From an uncultured Lachnoanaerobaculum sp. (GTDB lineage: Bacteria > Bacillota > Clostridia > Lachnospirales > Lachnospiraceae), in the NCBI GenBank assembly GCA_938041725.1, contig CALISX010000033.1, positions 1 to 6,472 on the forward strand: a DNA stretch of 6,472 bases, written 5' to 3'. Below are positions 6,183-6,472 of the stretch, piece after piece. The position numbers and the translations under genes are program-made. The notes below the pieces were generated by a model. That model was not told where the DNA came from. It made no database searches and saw nothing but the letters and a program-made list of their open reading frames with translations. Numbering within the stretch: the first letter of the stretch is position 1; each line of letters begins with the position of its first letter.

Positions 6183-6472
6183 ATGAACAAACAAAGAAAA
6201 CATTCTGTATTTACGATTATTTTGGTGCTGATCCTGGCAGCCTCTACGGCGCTGGGACAGTTTGTCTCTATTCCGATCCGGTCCGGGAGGGCAGACACCA
6301 GCCAGAGTACCCGGCTTTTAGACCAGGCCACGGCGGCCAGCGACTATTATGATTTTATTAACCGGGAGTGGCTGAAGGAGACACAGATTCCAGAGGGAGA
6401 GGCCTATGTGGGGAGTTCCTCAGAGATCCAGGATCGAAATGATAAAACGGTGCATAGGGCCCTGGAGGAACT
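6183..6472 (+). CDS. M13 family (neprilysin/PepO-like) metallopeptidase, N-terminal part
   Basis: The frame stays open to the window edge, giving 96 whole codons of a protein usually about 630-700 residues long. Residues 1-25 form a signal peptide: a basic start (MNKQRK) and a hydrophobic stretch (VFTIILVLILAASTALG). There is no lipobox Cys, so it is either cleaved by signal peptidase I or kept as an N-terminal anchor. After a Ser/Thr/Gln-rich linker, DYYDFINREWLKETQIPEG (54-72) is the typical opening of the M13 N-terminal domain (the D-[FY]-[YF]-x-[FY]-x-N-x-x-W pattern), followed by the helical SSSEIQDRNDKTVHRALEE segment. M13 enzymes are zinc endopeptidases that cut small peptides; the HExxH site would lie far beyond the window, so activity cannot be judged. 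AAGGA at 6176-6180 lies only two bases before the ATG, a close fit. The 5-base gap to the GNAT gene indicates cotranscription. Confidence 0.85.
   Translation, partial: MNKQRKHSVFTIILVLILAASTALGQFVSIPIRSGRADTSQSTRLLDQATAASDYYDFINREWLKETQIPEGEAYVGSSSEIQDRNDKTVHRALEE

Overview
The window is a compact, single-strand gene block: everything convincing reads on the + strand, with gaps of 99 bases or less and two start/stop contacts. The moderate G+C with a G/A-rich coding strand, GGAGG-type ribosome binding sites, textbook sigma-A promoter hexamers and the gene families present (RecJ, barstar, a stand-alone AroQ chorismate mutase, DUF2156 and Eis-like GNAT proteins, a secreted M13 peptidase) point to a Firmicute. 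A member of the Clostridia, probably Lachnospiraceae, is the best guess. That placement is inference from family content and style, not from a marker gene.

Layout. Bases 1-174 hold the C-terminal 57 codons of a barstar-type ribonuclease inhibitor. It runs straight into recJ (177-1910, single-strand DNA exonuclease). A 47-base gap with a plausible promoter precedes glyA (1958-3205, serine hydroxymethyltransferase), followed 12 bases later by apt (3218-3742, adenine phosphoribosyltransferase). A 99-base spacer with nested inverted repeats separates apt from a small monofunctional chorismate mutase (3842-4129). A consensus promoter, whose -35 overlaps the mutase stop codon, then drives a DUF2156 protein (4160-5101), a GNAT/Eis-like acetyltransferase (5098-6177) and the start of a secreted M13 metallopeptidase (6183 to the window edge).

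How the genes fit together. The first part is housekeeping: RecJ in repair, GlyA supplying glycine and one-carbon units for purine and thymidylate synthesis, Apt salvaging adenine with PRPP, and chorismate mutase committing chorismate to Phe/Tyr. No intrinsic terminator is visible, so read-through along the block is likely, with extra promoters before glyA and the DUF2156 gene. The last three genes look like a second transcription unit of unknown purpose, joining two cytoplasmic acyl- or aminoacyl-transfer folds to an exported peptidase.

The most unusual signal is the promoter at 4126-4153: perfect -35 and -10 hexamers placed so that the predicted transcript starts at or within about two bases of the DUF2156 start codon, implying a leaderless mRNA. 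Second is the apt-chorismate mutase spacer, with mutually exclusive inverted repeats and a 25-codon ORF crossing into the mutase start. I see no CRISPR array, tRNA, rRNA, insertion sequence or clear phage/plasmid element.
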